Below, one piece after another: positions 16,221-25,250 of a DNA stretch of 64,000 nucleotides (the stretch's first letter is position 1; every line of letters starts with the position of its first letter). A program made the translations under genes and the position numbers. Source of the DNA: a bacterium (GTDB lineage: Bacteria; Electryoneota; RPQS01; DYHQ01); the NCBI GenBank assembly GCA_030622545.1, contig JAUXGA010000001.1, positions 62,001 through 126,000 of the forward strand. The letters run 5' to 3'. Below the pieces are notes generated by a model. That model was not told where the DNA came from. It searched no databases and was given only the letters and a program-made list of their open reading frames with translations.

Positions 16221-18064
16221 CGGTTTTATGGGTTTTATTGTTCTTTGGCACAAGCGTGGTCGCTGCTTCGCCCCTTGAGGATTACCTCGAAGGGGATACC
16301 GAAGCAGGCGATCGCACGGCGGCGATTGAGGAACAGCTTTCCGCGCCTCTTGACCTGAATCAAGTCAGCCGCGAGGAGCTTTTCTCGCTGGTCTGGCTGA
16401 CAAGACACGCGGCGGCGGCAATTCTCTGCGAGCGCAGTCGGCTCGGCGGTTTTCAGGATTTCGGACAGTTCGCAAGGATTCCGGAAATATCCCAAGCGGA
16501 AATAGCCTTACTTCGACAGTTTACTACTATAGGCGCACCTCTTGGCCGTTCCTTTCGCGGCAATGCCCGGATAAGCGGGAGCGGGCAACACGGCCATGCT
16601 CAAGCGCTGCTTCCCGAGCAGCTTTCCGGAGAGTCCCGGGCGCGCTTCCATACCGCATCAGGAGCGCATGGATTTGTGCTCTCGCGGCATCCGAAGGCAT
16701 CACCGGCACTTTCCCAGTTCACATCCGCAGGTTTGGAATTTCGCTGGCCGTCTGCTCGCCTTCTTCTGGGCGATTATCAAGCGGAATTCGGTTCAGGTTT
16801 GGTTTTCGCCGCCTCTTGGGGACAGGCAGGCTGGACGCGGGATGCACTTCGCGTGACTCCGCCGGATCCGCGCGGCTTATACAGTGCTCCGACAGCTTCG
16901 TCTTTAGGATATTATCGCGGAGCCGGGCTGGAATATCGCCGAAAGAATATCGGGGTATCGTTCCTGCTGAGTTCACGCGAATTAGCGGCGATTCTTGAAG
17001 ACGGGCAGCCTGCACAGCTTTATCGCTACAGTCTTGTGTCGAGTGCGCTCTTGGACGCGCGTTCAGGGCAAATCAGAGAAGAAACCTCTGGAATAGCGCT
17101 TTCCGCTTCCCGCGGCGGCTGGGATATCGGGCTTAATGGCGTTGCTTTTCGCTATTCCCCCGGTTTTTCAAAGGCGCCCACGCCGGAAACCCCCGAACCG
17201 CTGACCGGAAACTTGTTACGACTTGGCTCGGTTTACTTGTCGTGGGCACGCGAGGGATTAATTTTCCGCAGCGAAGTTGCGAGCTCATCGCCGGGAGGCA
17301 AGGCGCTTCAATCGGCGGTTAGTTTCAACGCCGGGCGGATGGCAATTGCTTTCTTCGCCGCCCATGCCGATGCCGACTTCCACAGTCCTCGTTCGCGCGC
17401 TTGGGACGAATTTGACGCCGAAGCGGGCAACAGCCAAACCGTCGGAACGCTTCTGCGGTTGGCTCTAACGAATCACTTGCTGACATTTCGCACGGCGACA
17501 TCAGCGACTCCTTTTCGCACCGCGACATCGTTACTCTCGCGGCGTTCCAGCGAAATCGATGCTCGTTGGCGAGCATCATGGCGCATAATAAGATGTGAAG
17601 TTCGGGGCGAACGCGATATTCGTGAGTCGGGCGGGGGAGACGCGGCAAGTTTCCCCATTAAAATCATCGGCGGTCGTCTTAGTCTTCGGATTCAATCCGT
17701 ATTTGAATTACGTTTTTACTCGCGATTTCGCCGCGCGGAGTCTGAACAACCCGGTCATTCAGGCGTCGGCACGCTCAGCTTCGTTCAGATTGGCCAAAAA
17801 CTTCCTCGCTGGAGATGGCTTACCCGGCTGACGGTTTTCCATGTTACCAATAGTGAAGCCGCGCTGACAGTTTACGAAAATCACCTGCGCGGCAGCTATC
17901 CTCTTGTTTCCTACTTTGGCGAAGGCAGCCGGAAAATGTTTTTCGTCTCTCGACGTTTCGGACAATTCCATCTGGGAGCGAAAGTCGCGCGCACCGACAA
18001 AACAGAATTTGATGCATTCGTCTGGGACTGGCAATTCGCTCTGCAAGGGGAAGTGCGCTGGTGA
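16214..18064 (+). CDS. Helix-hairpin-helix outer-membrane protein
   Basis: The 616-residue protein has a signal peptide (VAVLWVLLFFGTSVVAASP), then two helix-hairpin-helix units (LDLNQVSREELFSLVWLT and LGGFQDFGQFARIPEIS), followed by about 450 residues of alternating strands that look like a large barrel. This combination of ComEA-like helix-hairpin-helix repeats with an outer-membrane barrel is common in Chlorobi and Bacteroidetes, and its function is unproven; DNA handling at the surface is one possibility. It starts with GTG at 16214 inside the end of the PorV-like gene. A 137-base gap with a small palindrome-rich stretch follows before the next gene. Confidence 0.65.
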   Translation: MVAVLWVLLFFGTSVVAASPLEDYLEGDTEAGDRTAAIEEQLSAPLDLNQVSREELFSLVWLTRHAAAAILCERSRLGGFQDFGQFARIPEISQAEIALLRQFTTIGAPLGRSFRGNARISGSGQHGHAQALLPEQLSGESRARFHTASGAHGFVLSRHPKASPALSQFTSAGLEFRWPSARLLLGDYQAEFGSGLVFAASWGQAGWTRDALRVTPPDPRGLYSAPTASSLGYYRGAGLEYRRKNIGVSFLLSSRELAAILEDGQPAQLYRYSLVSSALLDARSGQIREETSGIALSASRGGWDIGLNGVAFRYSPGFSKAPTPETPEPLTGNLLRLGSVYLSWAREGLIFRSEVASSSPGGKALQSAVSFNAGRMAIAFFAAHADADFHSPRSRAWDEFDAEAGNSQTVGTLLRLALTNHLLTFRTATSATPFRTATSLLSRRSSEIDARWRASWRIIRCEVRGERDIRESGGGDAASFPIKIIGGRLSLRIQSVFELRFYSRFRRAESEQPGHSGVGTLSFVQIGQKLPRWRWLTRLTVFHVTNSEAALTVYENHLRGSYPLVSYFGEGSRKMFFVSRRFGQFHLGAKVARTDKTEFDAFVWDWQFALQGEVRW

Positions 18065-18201
18065 GAAGTTACACGGATGACGTGAAGTAAGTCTGGCGGC
18101 ATGGGCGGCAGTGTTTGCAAGGTCTCAGAGTAACAGTGAGAGCGGTTTCGCTCCGCCCCCGCCAAAGAAAATAAACTGCGCTTTGGAAGTTTTGTCGCCT
18201 A

Positions 18202-19038
18202 TTGAATGAGTCGATTGCCATCATCGTCTTGACCTATAACGGTCTTGCCTACACTCGCGAATGTCTGCAAAGCATCGCGGGATTGCGCGGAGGACGCCCG
18301 GCTGTCTATGTCGTGGATAACGCTTCGGTCGATGGCACAGCGGAGGCGATTGAACGGGAATTCGGCAGCGCCGTTACTCTGCTTCGCAATCCATCGAATC
18401 TTCTCTATGCGGGCGGTAACAACGTCGGCATCCTGCGAGCAATCGAAGATGGTCATACTGGAATTCTGCTCCTGAATAATGATACGTATGTCGCTATTGA
18501 TTTTCTTGAGCAGCTTCAACATGCCCGTCAGGAAAAACCGCGCGCGATTCTGGTTCCGAAAATCTATTATGCATCACAACCGGATGTTCTCTGGTATGCG
18601 GGCGGCATGGCGAATCTGCGACGCGCGCAGTTTAGTCATCGAGGCATTCGAGAGAAAGATACAGGGCAGTATGATGCGTTCGAGCCGACCGATTGGGCGA
18701 CTGGCTGTGCGCTTTTCGCTCCCCGCGAAATCTTTGATACCATAGGTCTGTTGGATGTGACACTGGGGCTTTACAACGAAGACGTGGATTTTTGCCTGCG
18801 TGCGAAAGCCGCGAACTTCGAGATCTACTACGTCCCATTGGCAAGAATCTGGCATAAAGTTTCCGCGGCAGTCGGAGGGAATCTATCGTGGAAGAAGCTA
18901 TCGCTGAAATGGCGCAGTCTTCGAGTACTTCTTCAAAAACATCTACCTGATCGCTGGGAAAGAGCGAGCGCGCTTCTTGATTTTATGATTAACGAACCCG
19001 TGCGTGCGGCGGCGCGCTACCTTCAAAAAGATACATAA
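18202..19038 (+). CDS. Glycosyltransferase family 2 (rhamnosyltransferase-like)
   Basis: The 278-residue protein begins IAIIVLTYNGLAYTRECLQS, the GT2 nucleotide-binding opening, followed by VVDNASVDGT and LLNNDTYV carrying the metal-binding acidic motif, and later ALFAPREIFDTIGLLD and NEDVDFCLRAK, typical of dTDP-rhamnose and related transferases. It acts on a cell-surface polysaccharide or lipid carrier at the cytoplasmic side. The start is a TTG at 18202 with no strong ribosome site; no ATG lies near the N-terminal strand, so an alternative start is unlikely. It stands alone, without an O-antigen cluster around it. Confidence 0.85.
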   Translation: MNESIAIIVLTYNGLAYTRECLQSIAGLRGGRPAVYVVDNASVDGTAEAIEREFGSAVTLLRNPSNLLYAGGNNVGILRAIEDGHTGILLLNNDTYVAIDFLEQLQHARQEKPRAILVPKIYYASQPDVLWYAGGMANLRRAQFSHRGIREKDTGQYDAFEPTDWATGCALFAPREIFDTIGLLDVTLGLYNEDVDFCLRAKAANFEIYYVPLARIWHKVSAAVGGNLSWKKLSLKWRSLRVLLQKHLPDRWERASALLDFMINEPVRAAARYLQKDT

Positions 19039-19052
19039 CTACGCACAGTATT

Positions 19053-19084
19053 CGCCGTTGTGGGTCTCATGGGCCCGCAATGGG
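19053..19084. repeat. Dispersed palindromic repeat, copy 1
   Basis: CGCCGTTGTGGGTCT followed by a centre and GCCCGCAATGG. A near-identical copy lies at 63462-63482. The unit is a hairpin in its own right (TTGTGGGTCT facing a GACCCGCAA-type arm). Confidence 0.7.
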
Positions 19085-19128
19085 TTTATCTAATATTGTT
19101 ATTTCTTAAACGCTGAAGAGGCTCTGCT

Positions 19129-20283
19129 ATGAAAAGAGCTTTCGTTTGTTTCGTCTTCCTTTTTCTGGGGAGTGGTTCCCTATGGGCAAGTTCTCTCTTG
19201 TTGCTGGACACAGAGGGAGTGCCTCTGGGAAGAGTTCCCTATATGGTACAGGGAGAAGAACGGCTGGTTCCTTTGACGGCCATCGCTTCCAAATCCGGAT
19301 GGGCTCTGGATACGGAAGCCGGCGTCGAAGTGCTGCGAGTGGACACCCTCGTTCTTCGAGTTCGACGTAATAATCCGTTCTATTTTTTGAACGCGCAATG
19401 TCGTCAATTTACATGCGCGCCTCAAGAATGGGACGGAGCTCTCTGGGTGCCGCTGTCAGGATTGTTTCAAGCGCTCCCTGAAAAACTGCTGCGTCAGAAT
19501 CCTCAAGACGGTTCTCTTCAAATCAAGAAAATCAAGATGGACGACATTCCATCGAGAGGAGAATTGAGCCGGTCATCTCAATCGGTTTGGACCATGAACA
19601 CGGTCATCATCGATCCGGGTCATGGAGGAAAGGATGTGGGAGCGGTCAGTCCCAGCGGCACGATGGAAAAAGATATCGTTCTGGATATCTCGCGTCGCTT
19701 AGCTAAAATTCTTCTGAAGAAAGGATTGGTTGCGAAACTGACGCGAACCGATGACCGCTTTATTCCTCTTGCCGAACGCACTAAATTCGCCAATTCCAAC
19801 CGCGGAGATCTGTTCGTTTCGATTCATTGCAATGCGTCGAAGGCACGCAGCGCCCGAGGTGTTGAAACCTATTTCTTAAGTCCCGCGCGAACAGAAAACG
19901 CGATTTCTGTCGCCCTGCTTGAAAATTCCGTCGTGAAACTTGAAGAGAATCCTGCTCAATATCAAGACCTGACCGATGAGAATTACATCCTGCTGACGAT
20001 GGCAACCAGTCAGTACTTGAAGGACAGCGAGAATCTGGCTAGCCTTACGCTGCAGGATGTCGCGGAAGTCACGCCCATACCGAAACGCAGAGTTGATCAG
20101 GCGGGCTTTTACGTTCTTATTGGTGCATCCATGCCGGCGATTCTGTTTGAAGCCGGTTTCCTGACGAATTCAGAAGACGAGAAATATCTGACCAGCAAGC
20201 GCGGTCGCCAGAAAATCGCCGAAGCTCTTTCTCGTTCAATCCTACAATTAAAATCGCAACTCGAAGTGGAAGCTTTGCGTTAA
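19129..20283 (+). CDS. N-acetylmuramoyl-L-alanine amidase (Amidase_3)
   Basis: The 384-residue exported protein cuts the bond between muramic acid and the stem peptide of peptidoglycan. After a signal peptide (FVCFVFLFLGSGSLWAS) there is a copper-amine-oxidase-N-like beta domain of about 110 residues, then the catalytic domain. The zinc ligands are visible in IDPGHGGKDVG, MEKD and SIHCNAS, and the catalytic glutamate in ILFEAGFLTN. Domain order matches AmiC-type amidases of FCB bacteria. It lies 63 bases before murI, another cell-wall gene, separated by a palindromic unit. Confidence 0.92.
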   Translation: MKRAFVCFVFLFLGSGSLWASSLLLLDTEGVPLGRVPYMVQGEERLVPLTAIASKSGWALDTEAGVEVLRVDTLVLRVRRNNPFYFLNAQCRQFTCAPQEWDGALWVPLSGLFQALPEKLLRQNPQDGSLQIKKIKMDDIPSRGELSRSSQSVWTMNTVIIDPGHGGKDVGAVSPSGTMEKDIVLDISRRLAKILLKKGLVAKLTRTDDRFIPLAERTKFANSNRGDLFVSIHCNASKARSARGVETYFLSPARTENAISVALLENSVVKLEENPAQYQDLTDENYILLTMATSQYLKDSENLASLTLQDVAEVTPIPKRRVDQAGFYVLIGASMPAILFEAGFLTNSEDEKYLTSKRGRQKIAEALSRSILQLKSQLEVEALR

Positions 20284-20288
20284 TAAAC

Positions 20289-20321
20289 CGTCGCGAGTGG
20301 GTGCCCCTCACCCCCGCGACG
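20289..20321. repeat. Palindromic intergenic unit CGTCGCG...CGCGACG
   Basis: A 7-base perfect outer stem encloses GGGTG/CACCC. It lies between the amidase and murI and has no T-tract, so I do not call it a terminator. Confidence 0.55.
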
Positions 20322-20382
20322 CTTCCCGCCGCGGCATGCGTCCCACGTGCCCGGAAAAAAAACGAACCTGAAAAAACAATCC

Positions 20383-21192
20383 ATGTCTGATTCCCGTCCC
20401 ATAGGAATATTCGATTCCGGTATCGGCGGCCTGACGGTCGCACGCGCCATCCGCAGAGAGCTCCCCAGGGAAGACCTGATTTATTTCGGCGATACGGCGC
20501 GTTTGCCTTACGGAACGAAAAGCGAACAAACCGTGTCTCGCTACGCTCATCAGATTGCGCAGTTCCTGTTGCGCCGGGACGTGAAAGTGCTCGTCGTTGC
20601 GTGCAATACCGCTTCAGCGGTTGCGCTGCCCGCTTTGGAAAAATCGCTTGAAATTCCCGTTCTGGGTGTCATCGAGCCCGGAGTGATTGGAGCGGTCAAG
20701 GCGACGAAAACGAATTGTATCGGTGTGATTGGAACTGTCGCGACGATTGAAAGCAACGCGTATTCGCAAGCTTTGCACGAGCAGAATCACGTGCTCGAAG
20801 TCGTGTCGGTCGCCTGCCCGCTCTTTGTGCCTCTGGCGGAAGAAGGCTTGCTCGATGGCTCTATTGCCGAGGCGATTGCGCATCGTTATCTGGATACATT
20901 TGGCTCGGCGGGAATTGATACGCTGATTCTGGGTTGCACTCACTATCCCTATCTAACGCCGGTGATTGAGAAAGTCGTCGGACGTCGCATCGCTTTAGTC
21001 GATTCCGGCTCTGAAACGGCACACATCCTAACGAATCTCCTGCAAGAGAAACAGATGACGGCGAAGGACTCATCAGAAGGGCGTTTGACAGTGCTTCTGA
21101 CAGACCTGCCGCGTCGCTTCCGGGAAGTCGGAGCGCGTTTCTTAGGGCAGCCGCTCGATGATATCGGACTTGTTTCTTTGGCGCATGATTAA
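20383..21192 (+). CDS. murI: Glutamate racemase
   Basis: MurI makes D-glutamate for peptidoglycan. From the ATG at 20383 the protein is 269 residues and begins SRPIGIFDSGIGGLTVARA. The two catalytic cysteines lie in VVACNTASAVALP and LILGCTHYPYL. The long form beginning at GTG 20347 would add a lysine-rich tail that includes the palindromic unit region and is unlikely. Upstream is a cell-wall amidase; downstream is rho. All residues expected for activity are present. Confidence 0.95.
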   Translation: MSDSRPIGIFDSGIGGLTVARAIRRELPREDLIYFGDTARLPYGTKSEQTVSRYAHQIAQFLLRRDVKVLVVACNTASAVALPALEKSLEIPVLGVIEPGVIGAVKATKTNCIGVIGTVATIESNAYSQALHEQNHVLEVVSVACPLFVPLAEEGLLDGSIAEAIAHRYLDTFGSAGIDTLILGCTHYPYLTPVIEKVVGRRIALVDSGSETAHILTNLLQEKQMTAKDSSEGRLTVLLTDLPRRFREVGARFLGQPLDDIGLVSLAHD

Positions 21193-21319
21193 ATCTTTCC
21201 CACCTGTTGATGTGTTGATGAAAGAATGATTTTCTTATAAGAACCTTTTTGACATAGTTTTTGCGCGATGATTTTGTAGCCTTTCCGTAAACCTCCCAAA
21301 AAATCCCGAAGAGAAAACC

Positions 21320-22573
21320 ATGGATATTGCTGAACTCCAATCTCTGAAGATGCCGGGACTCACCAAACTTGCCAAGCAGCTTGAAGTTGAAGAAATCCCC
21401 GGCCTTCCCAAGCACGAACTGATTTTTCAAATTCTTGCAAAACAAGCAAAAGAGGAAGGTCTCCTCTTCTCCAGTGGCGTCCTCGAAATCCTTCCCGATG
21501 GCTATGGCTTCCTGCGTTCCCCAAAGGCGAGTTATTTGCCCAGTCCGGACGATATTTACGTCAGTCCGTCTCAAATCAAGCGCTTCAATCTGCGCACAGG
21601 GCATGTCGTTTCCGGGCAGGTGCGTCCACCCAAAGAAGGGGAACGGTTTTTCGCGCTGCTGCGTGTGGAAGCGATTAATTATCAACAGCCGGATAAAATC
21701 AAAGAAACCGTCCTGTTTGATAATCTGACGCCCCTTTATCCCGAGGAAGCGATTCAACTTGAAACCGTTCCGGGTGAACTCTCCATGCGCATCATGGACA
21801 TCTTCACGCCGCTCGGGAAAGGACAGCGCGGGCTTATCGTGGCGCCATCGCGAACAGGAAAAACCGTGCTTCTCCAAAAAATCGCCAACGCCATCACTCG
21901 GAATCATCCGGAAGTGGTTCTCATTATTCTCCTGATTGATGAGCGACCGGAAGAAGTCACCGACATGGAGCGTTCGGTTAAAGCGGAGGTCGTTTCCTCG
22001 ACGTTTGATGAACGAGCTGACCGGCATGTTCAAGTGGCGATGATGGTTCTTGAAAAAGCAAAACGGCTTGTCGAATGCGGTAAGGATGTCGTGATTATTC
22101 TCGATTCCATCACACGCCTTGCCCGCGCGCACAACGCTGTTGTTCCCCATTCAGGTCGAATTCTTTCAGGTGGTGTGGATGCCAGCGCGCTCTATGAACC
22201 GAAACGTTTTTTCGGAGCGGCGCGCAATATCGAAGAGGGGGGAAGCTTGACGATTATTGCAACGGCTTTGATTGAAACCGGTTCGCGAATGGATGATGTC
22301 ATTTTTGAGGAATTCAAGGGTACGGGGAACATGGAGCTCGTGCTGGATCGTCACCTCGCCGACCTGCGCGTTTTCCCGGCCATCGAGATTAATCGCTCCG
22401 GCACCCGCAAAGAGGAATTGCTCATTGATCCGCAGGTGCTTCCCAAAATCTACCTTCTGCGCTCGGTCCTCGACCACAATACTCCCGTCGAAACCATGAA
22501 ATTCCTCATCGAAAAAATGCGCATGACCAAGAGCAACGCCGAGTTCTTTGAGATTATGAACAAATCGAGCTGA
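21320..22573 (+). CDS. rho: Transcription termination factor Rho
   Basis: The 417-residue protein has the N-terminal Rho helical domain ([20 protein letters not shown]), the RNA-binding cold-shock fold ([16 protein letters not shown]), Walker A APSRTGKT, Walker [15 protein letters not shown] and the R-loop region [20 protein letters not shown]. It is a hexameric RNA-dependent ATPase that ends transcripts. No species-specific insertion is visible, so it is of the short conserved type. A TTGACA at 21249 may be its -35 box, but the matching -10 is poor. The gap to rpmE (22574-22745) holds only the rpmE promoter. Confidence 0.97.
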   Translation: MDIAELQSLKMPGLTKLAKQLEVEEIPGLPKHELIFQILAKQAKEEGLLFSSGVLEILPDGYGFLRSPKASYLPSPDDIYVSPSQIKRFNLRTGHVVSGQVRPPKEGERFFALLRVEAINYQQPDKIKETVLFDNLTPLYPEEAIQLETVPGELSMRIMDIFTPLGKGQRGLIVAPSRTGKTVLLQKIANAITRNHPEVVLIILLIDERPEEVTDMERSVKAEVVSSTFDERADRHVQVAMMVLEKAKRLVECGKDVVIILDSITRLARAHNAVVPHSGRILSGGVDASALYEPKRFFGAARNIEEGGSLTIIATALIETGSRMDDVIFEEFKGTGNMELVLDRHLADLRVFPAIEINRSGTRKEELLIDPQVLPKIYLLRSVLDHNTPVETMKFLIEKMRMTKSNAEFFEIMNKSS

Positions 22574-22689
22574 TGCCTCCAATTCTCCAGCCCAGCGGTA
22601 AAGAATTTCACGGAAAGACACACCTAACTTATTTAATAACAACGTATAATAAGCGAGATAATACAAGGGGAGAACTTAAGTAATCGCAC

Positions 22690-22718
22690 TTGACGAAGTC
22701 TTAAAAAAGTCGTATATT
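22690..22718 (+). promoter_or_regulatory. Promoter for rpmE
   Basis: TTGACG, 17 bases, TATATT, ending 27 bases before the rpmE start, with GGAG at about 22736. Confidence 0.7.
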
Positions 22719-22745
22719 TAAGTTCGAAATTTTTTGGAGTTTTAC

Positions 22746-22961
22746 ATGAAGCCTGATATTCACCCCGGTTATCATCTTGTTGAAGTTCAGTGCGCTTGCG
22801 GGCACACGTTTCAGACACGCTTGACCATTCCAGACGATACGCTCAAAGTGGAAATCTGTTCGCAGTGTCATCCGTTCTATACCGGCAAGCAGAAGCTTAT
22901 CGATACCGCCGGTCGTGTCGAGAAATATTTGCGCAAGTACAAAATCAGCGAAACGAAATAG
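22746..22961 (+). CDS. rpmE: 50S ribosomal protein L31
   Basis: The 71-residue protein begins [20 protein letters not shown] and continues with [20 protein letters not shown], the standard L31 sequence. Four cysteines (CAC and CSQC) mark the zinc-binding form (C+), which is normally replaced by a zinc-free paralogue when zinc is scarce. The start at 22746 has GGAG close by. It is followed 73 bases later by a DUF1385 protein, an arrangement also common in Firmicutes and other phyla, where L31, the DUF1385 gene and prfA sit together; prfA is absent here. Confidence 0.97.
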   Translation: MKPDIHPGYHLVEVQCACGHTFQTRLTIPDDTLKVEICSQCHPFYTGKQKLIDTAGRVEKYLRKYKISETK

Positions 22962-23034
22962 GTTCTCGCAATTTTTGAATTCTACGCAAGGGCGATCCAT
23001 AGACCGTGGAGCGCTCTTTCTTTAGCTAAAGATT

Positions 23035-24027
23035 ATGTCAGACGACAACGATAATAAACAAAGCGAAACGGCACAGCCGGTAAACGACGCTGGCCGCAGC
23101 TCGATGTCCACCGAATTAGCGATGGGCGGACAAGCAATCATCGAAGGTGTGATGATGCGGAGCCCGCATCGAATCGCGATGGCCGTTCGCACACCGGAGG
23201 GTGATATAGTTGTCGAAAGCCGGCCGCACATTCCCTATTCCCGACGGAACAAATTTTTTGGCTGGCCGATTGTCCGCGGCGCTGTCAGTATGATTGAAGC
23301 GCTCGTTATCGGTATCGGAGCGCTGAACTGGTCGGCAGACCATGCGATGCCGCCGGAAGAAAAGAAGAAGGTCGAGGGATGGAAAAAGACTCTCGGCATG
23401 GGTTTCTCCATATTCGTGGGGTTGGCGCTGGGGCTTCTTCTTTTTATGCTCATTCCTTACTGGTTTGCCCGTGCGATGGGGGACGTGGCGAAGAACCAGC
23501 TTACCTTTCATCTGTTGGCGGGCGCGCTGAGGATTTGTTTGCTCCTCGGCTATATGATTCTGATTTCATTCTGGAAGGACATTCGCCGCATCTTTCAATA
23601 TCACGGCTCGGAACACAAGTCCATTTTCGCATACGAGAAAGAAGGCAACTTGGACGTTCAGACTGCAATGGCGCAGACCCGTTTCCATCCTCGATGCGGA
23701 ACGTCGTTCCTGCTGATTGTTGCACTATCGGCGATAGCTTTCTTTGCCGTTGTCGATACGATTATCGTCGCTTTCGTCGGTCAGTATCCCGGAGCTTTCA
23801 CACGTTTTCTCGCGCATCTGCCACTCGTGCCCTTCGTTGCAGGTCTTTCGTATGAAATCCTGAAATTCTCCGGCAAACGCACTGATAACCCGCTTGTAAG
23901 ATTGCTCATCGCTCCCGGACTCTGGCTTCAGAGAATCACGACGAAGGAACCCGAACCTGAAATGTGCGAAGTCGCTCTGACCGCCCTGCGCGAAGCCTTA
24001 CCGAAAGAGGAACCTGCCAAAACCTAA
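23035..24027 (+). CDS. DUF1385 (YqhQ-like) membrane protein
   Basis: The 330-residue protein has the DUF1385 hallmarks MGGQAIIEGVMMRSP, an RRNKFFGWPIVRGAVSM block and FQYHGSEHKSIFAYE followed by RFHPRCGTSFLL. There are about four membrane segments, near residues 115-145, 155-180, 215-245 and 255-275. Its function is not established in any organism that I know of; it is often next to rpmE and prfA. The N-terminal thirty residues are polar and the C-terminal tail is acidic. Probably co-transcribed with rpmE. Confidence 0.88.
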   Translation: MSDDNDNKQSETAQPVNDAGRSSMSTELAMGGQAIIEGVMMRSPHRIAMAVRTPEGDIVVESRPHIPYSRRNKFFGWPIVRGAVSMIEALVIGIGALNWSADHAMPPEEKKKVEGWKKTLGMGFSIFVGLALGLLLFMLIPYWFARAMGDVAKNQLTFHLLAGALRICLLLGYMILISFWKDIRRIFQYHGSEHKSIFAYEKEGNLDVQTAMAQTRFHPRCGTSFLLIVALSAIAFFAVVDTIIVAFVGQYPGAFTRFLAHLPLVPFVAGLSYEILKFSGKRTDNPLVRLLIAPGLWLQRITTKEPEPEMCEVALTALREALPKEEPAKT

Positions 24028-24077
24028 TCCTATCCTTTCGACCGAAACCATCTCTGCAAATGTGTGAAAAAAAGTTC

Positions 24078-24106
24078 TTGACTTTCTGCCGTTTATTCCT
24101 TATGTT
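24078..24106 (+). promoter_or_regulatory. Promoter for the membrane protein gene at 24159
   Basis: TTGACT, 17 bases, TATGTT. Confidence 0.6.
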
Positions 24107-24158
24107 AGGTATAACTAACTTGATGCAATATCGCTCTTGCTAAGCCGGTTTATTTCAA

Positions 24159-25004
24159 ATGGTTGGACTAAAAGCTTTCTTCTTTATCTTTCTTATGATG
24201 CCTCTGGGTCACGCGATGATGATTATCATCAATAAAGGTGGCTCTTCAGCGGAGGTTATCGGAGCCATCGGCTTAACTCTTCTTGGTCTGGGTATGATTG
24301 TCTGGACGCGCTGGCTGCGAACAGACCTGCACCAAAGCCTCGCCGGTTTGGTCGGGGGTATCCTGCTGTGGACGGGCGCTGTCGAATATGGTTTTATCCT
24401 TGCCAAACGCGCTTTGGGGGTTTCGGATTTAGTTGTAGATGGCAAGCTCTTCACCTATGGGGAGTACCGGATTCTCGAACATACCTGGGGTCTGGTATTG
24501 ATTGTCTTCTTTTACCTTCTTTACCATGAAGATGTCCGATGTAACATGATTCTTTGGCTCAGGCGGAAACTGCGATTGATGAAAGGAGCTCCTGTTCAAG
24601 GCAAGGTTCAAAACTACGGGCCGCGCGTCGCATTTGAAGTCATCACTGTTATGTGGACGTTCTATGTGGTTCTTCTTCTGTGTTTCGACAGGTCAATCTT
24701 TGGACCTCACCATCCGATGACTTATGGAGTGTTCATCTTATCATTGGGATGTGGTTTGTATTTGCTGTTTCGATTATTTCGTATTCGCGAATTGGGTCTT
24801 GCGATTCGTTATGCTATCCCCACGGTTATTATCACCTGGAACGGCGTTGAAATTCTCGCGAAGTGGGGACTTTTTCGAGAGCCCTGGGTGACGTTGAATC
24901 TGCCCGTGTTGGCAGCGATTCTTATTGCTTTCTTCATAACGACTTATCTTATCTTCCATCATCTCCGAACAAGTCACCGCGAAGCTCGTGCTTCAACAGT
25001 TTAG
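24159..25004 (+). CDS. Polytopic membrane protein of unknown function
   Basis: The 281-residue protein has about eight hydrophobic helices covering most of its length, with the first (FFFIFLMMPLGHAMMII) directly at the N-terminus. Conserved-looking polar residues lie inside or at the edge of helices: PLGHAMM, YRILEHTWGL, YHEDVRC and ITWNGVEIL. This histidine set could bind a metal or haem but that is a guess. I do not recognise a family. It has its own promoter upstream and a terminator downstream, so it is a single-gene unit. Confidence 0.7.
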   Translation: MVGLKAFFFIFLMMPLGHAMMIIINKGGSSAEVIGAIGLTLLGLGMIVWTRWLRTDLHQSLAGLVGGILLWTGAVEYGFILAKRALGVSDLVVDGKLFTYGEYRILEHTWGLVLIVFFYLLYHEDVRCNMILWLRRKLRLMKGAPVQGKVQNYGPRVAFEVITVMWTFYVVLLLCFDRSIFGPHHPMTYGVFILSLGCGLYLLFRLFRIRELGLAIRYAIPTVIITWNGVEILAKWGLFREPWVTLNLPVLAAILIAFFITTYLIFHHLRTSHREARASTV

Positions 25005-25041
25005 ATATGCTTTCATGAGGCTGAGCTTTTCGATAATTTTG

Positions 25042-25073
25042 AAAACCCCGACCAATCGGCCGGGGTTTTTATT
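25042..25073 (+). terminator. Rho-independent terminator after the membrane protein gene
   Basis: AAAACCCCG pairs with CGGGGTTTT, with an inner GACC/GGCC extension, followed by a T-run. Confidence 0.88.
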
Positions 25074-25149
25074 GTGAAAGATATTGAAACGGAACCTTGT
25101 CCTTTTTGACAGTTCGCCATCAAGAATCATTGTTCAGAACTACTAATGG

Positions 25150-25178
25150 TTGACTTTCCAAAGTAGAATCCGTATCTT
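25150..25178 (+). promoter_or_regulatory. Promoter for the MFS/POT transporter gene
   Basis: TTGACT, 17 bases, TATCTT, giving a leader of about 65 bases. Confidence 0.6.
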
Positions 25179-25250
25179 TTCAAATTCAGTAACTTAGGAA
25201 AAATCTCACGCATACATAGGATTTGACTAAACTTGTAGGAGCAACTTATC

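Noticed and set aside
20861-22150. Long minus-strand open frame (429 codons) antisense to murI and rho
   Set aside because: It lies entirely opposite two firm genes, shows no domain and has no ribosome site; it is a shadow of codon bias.
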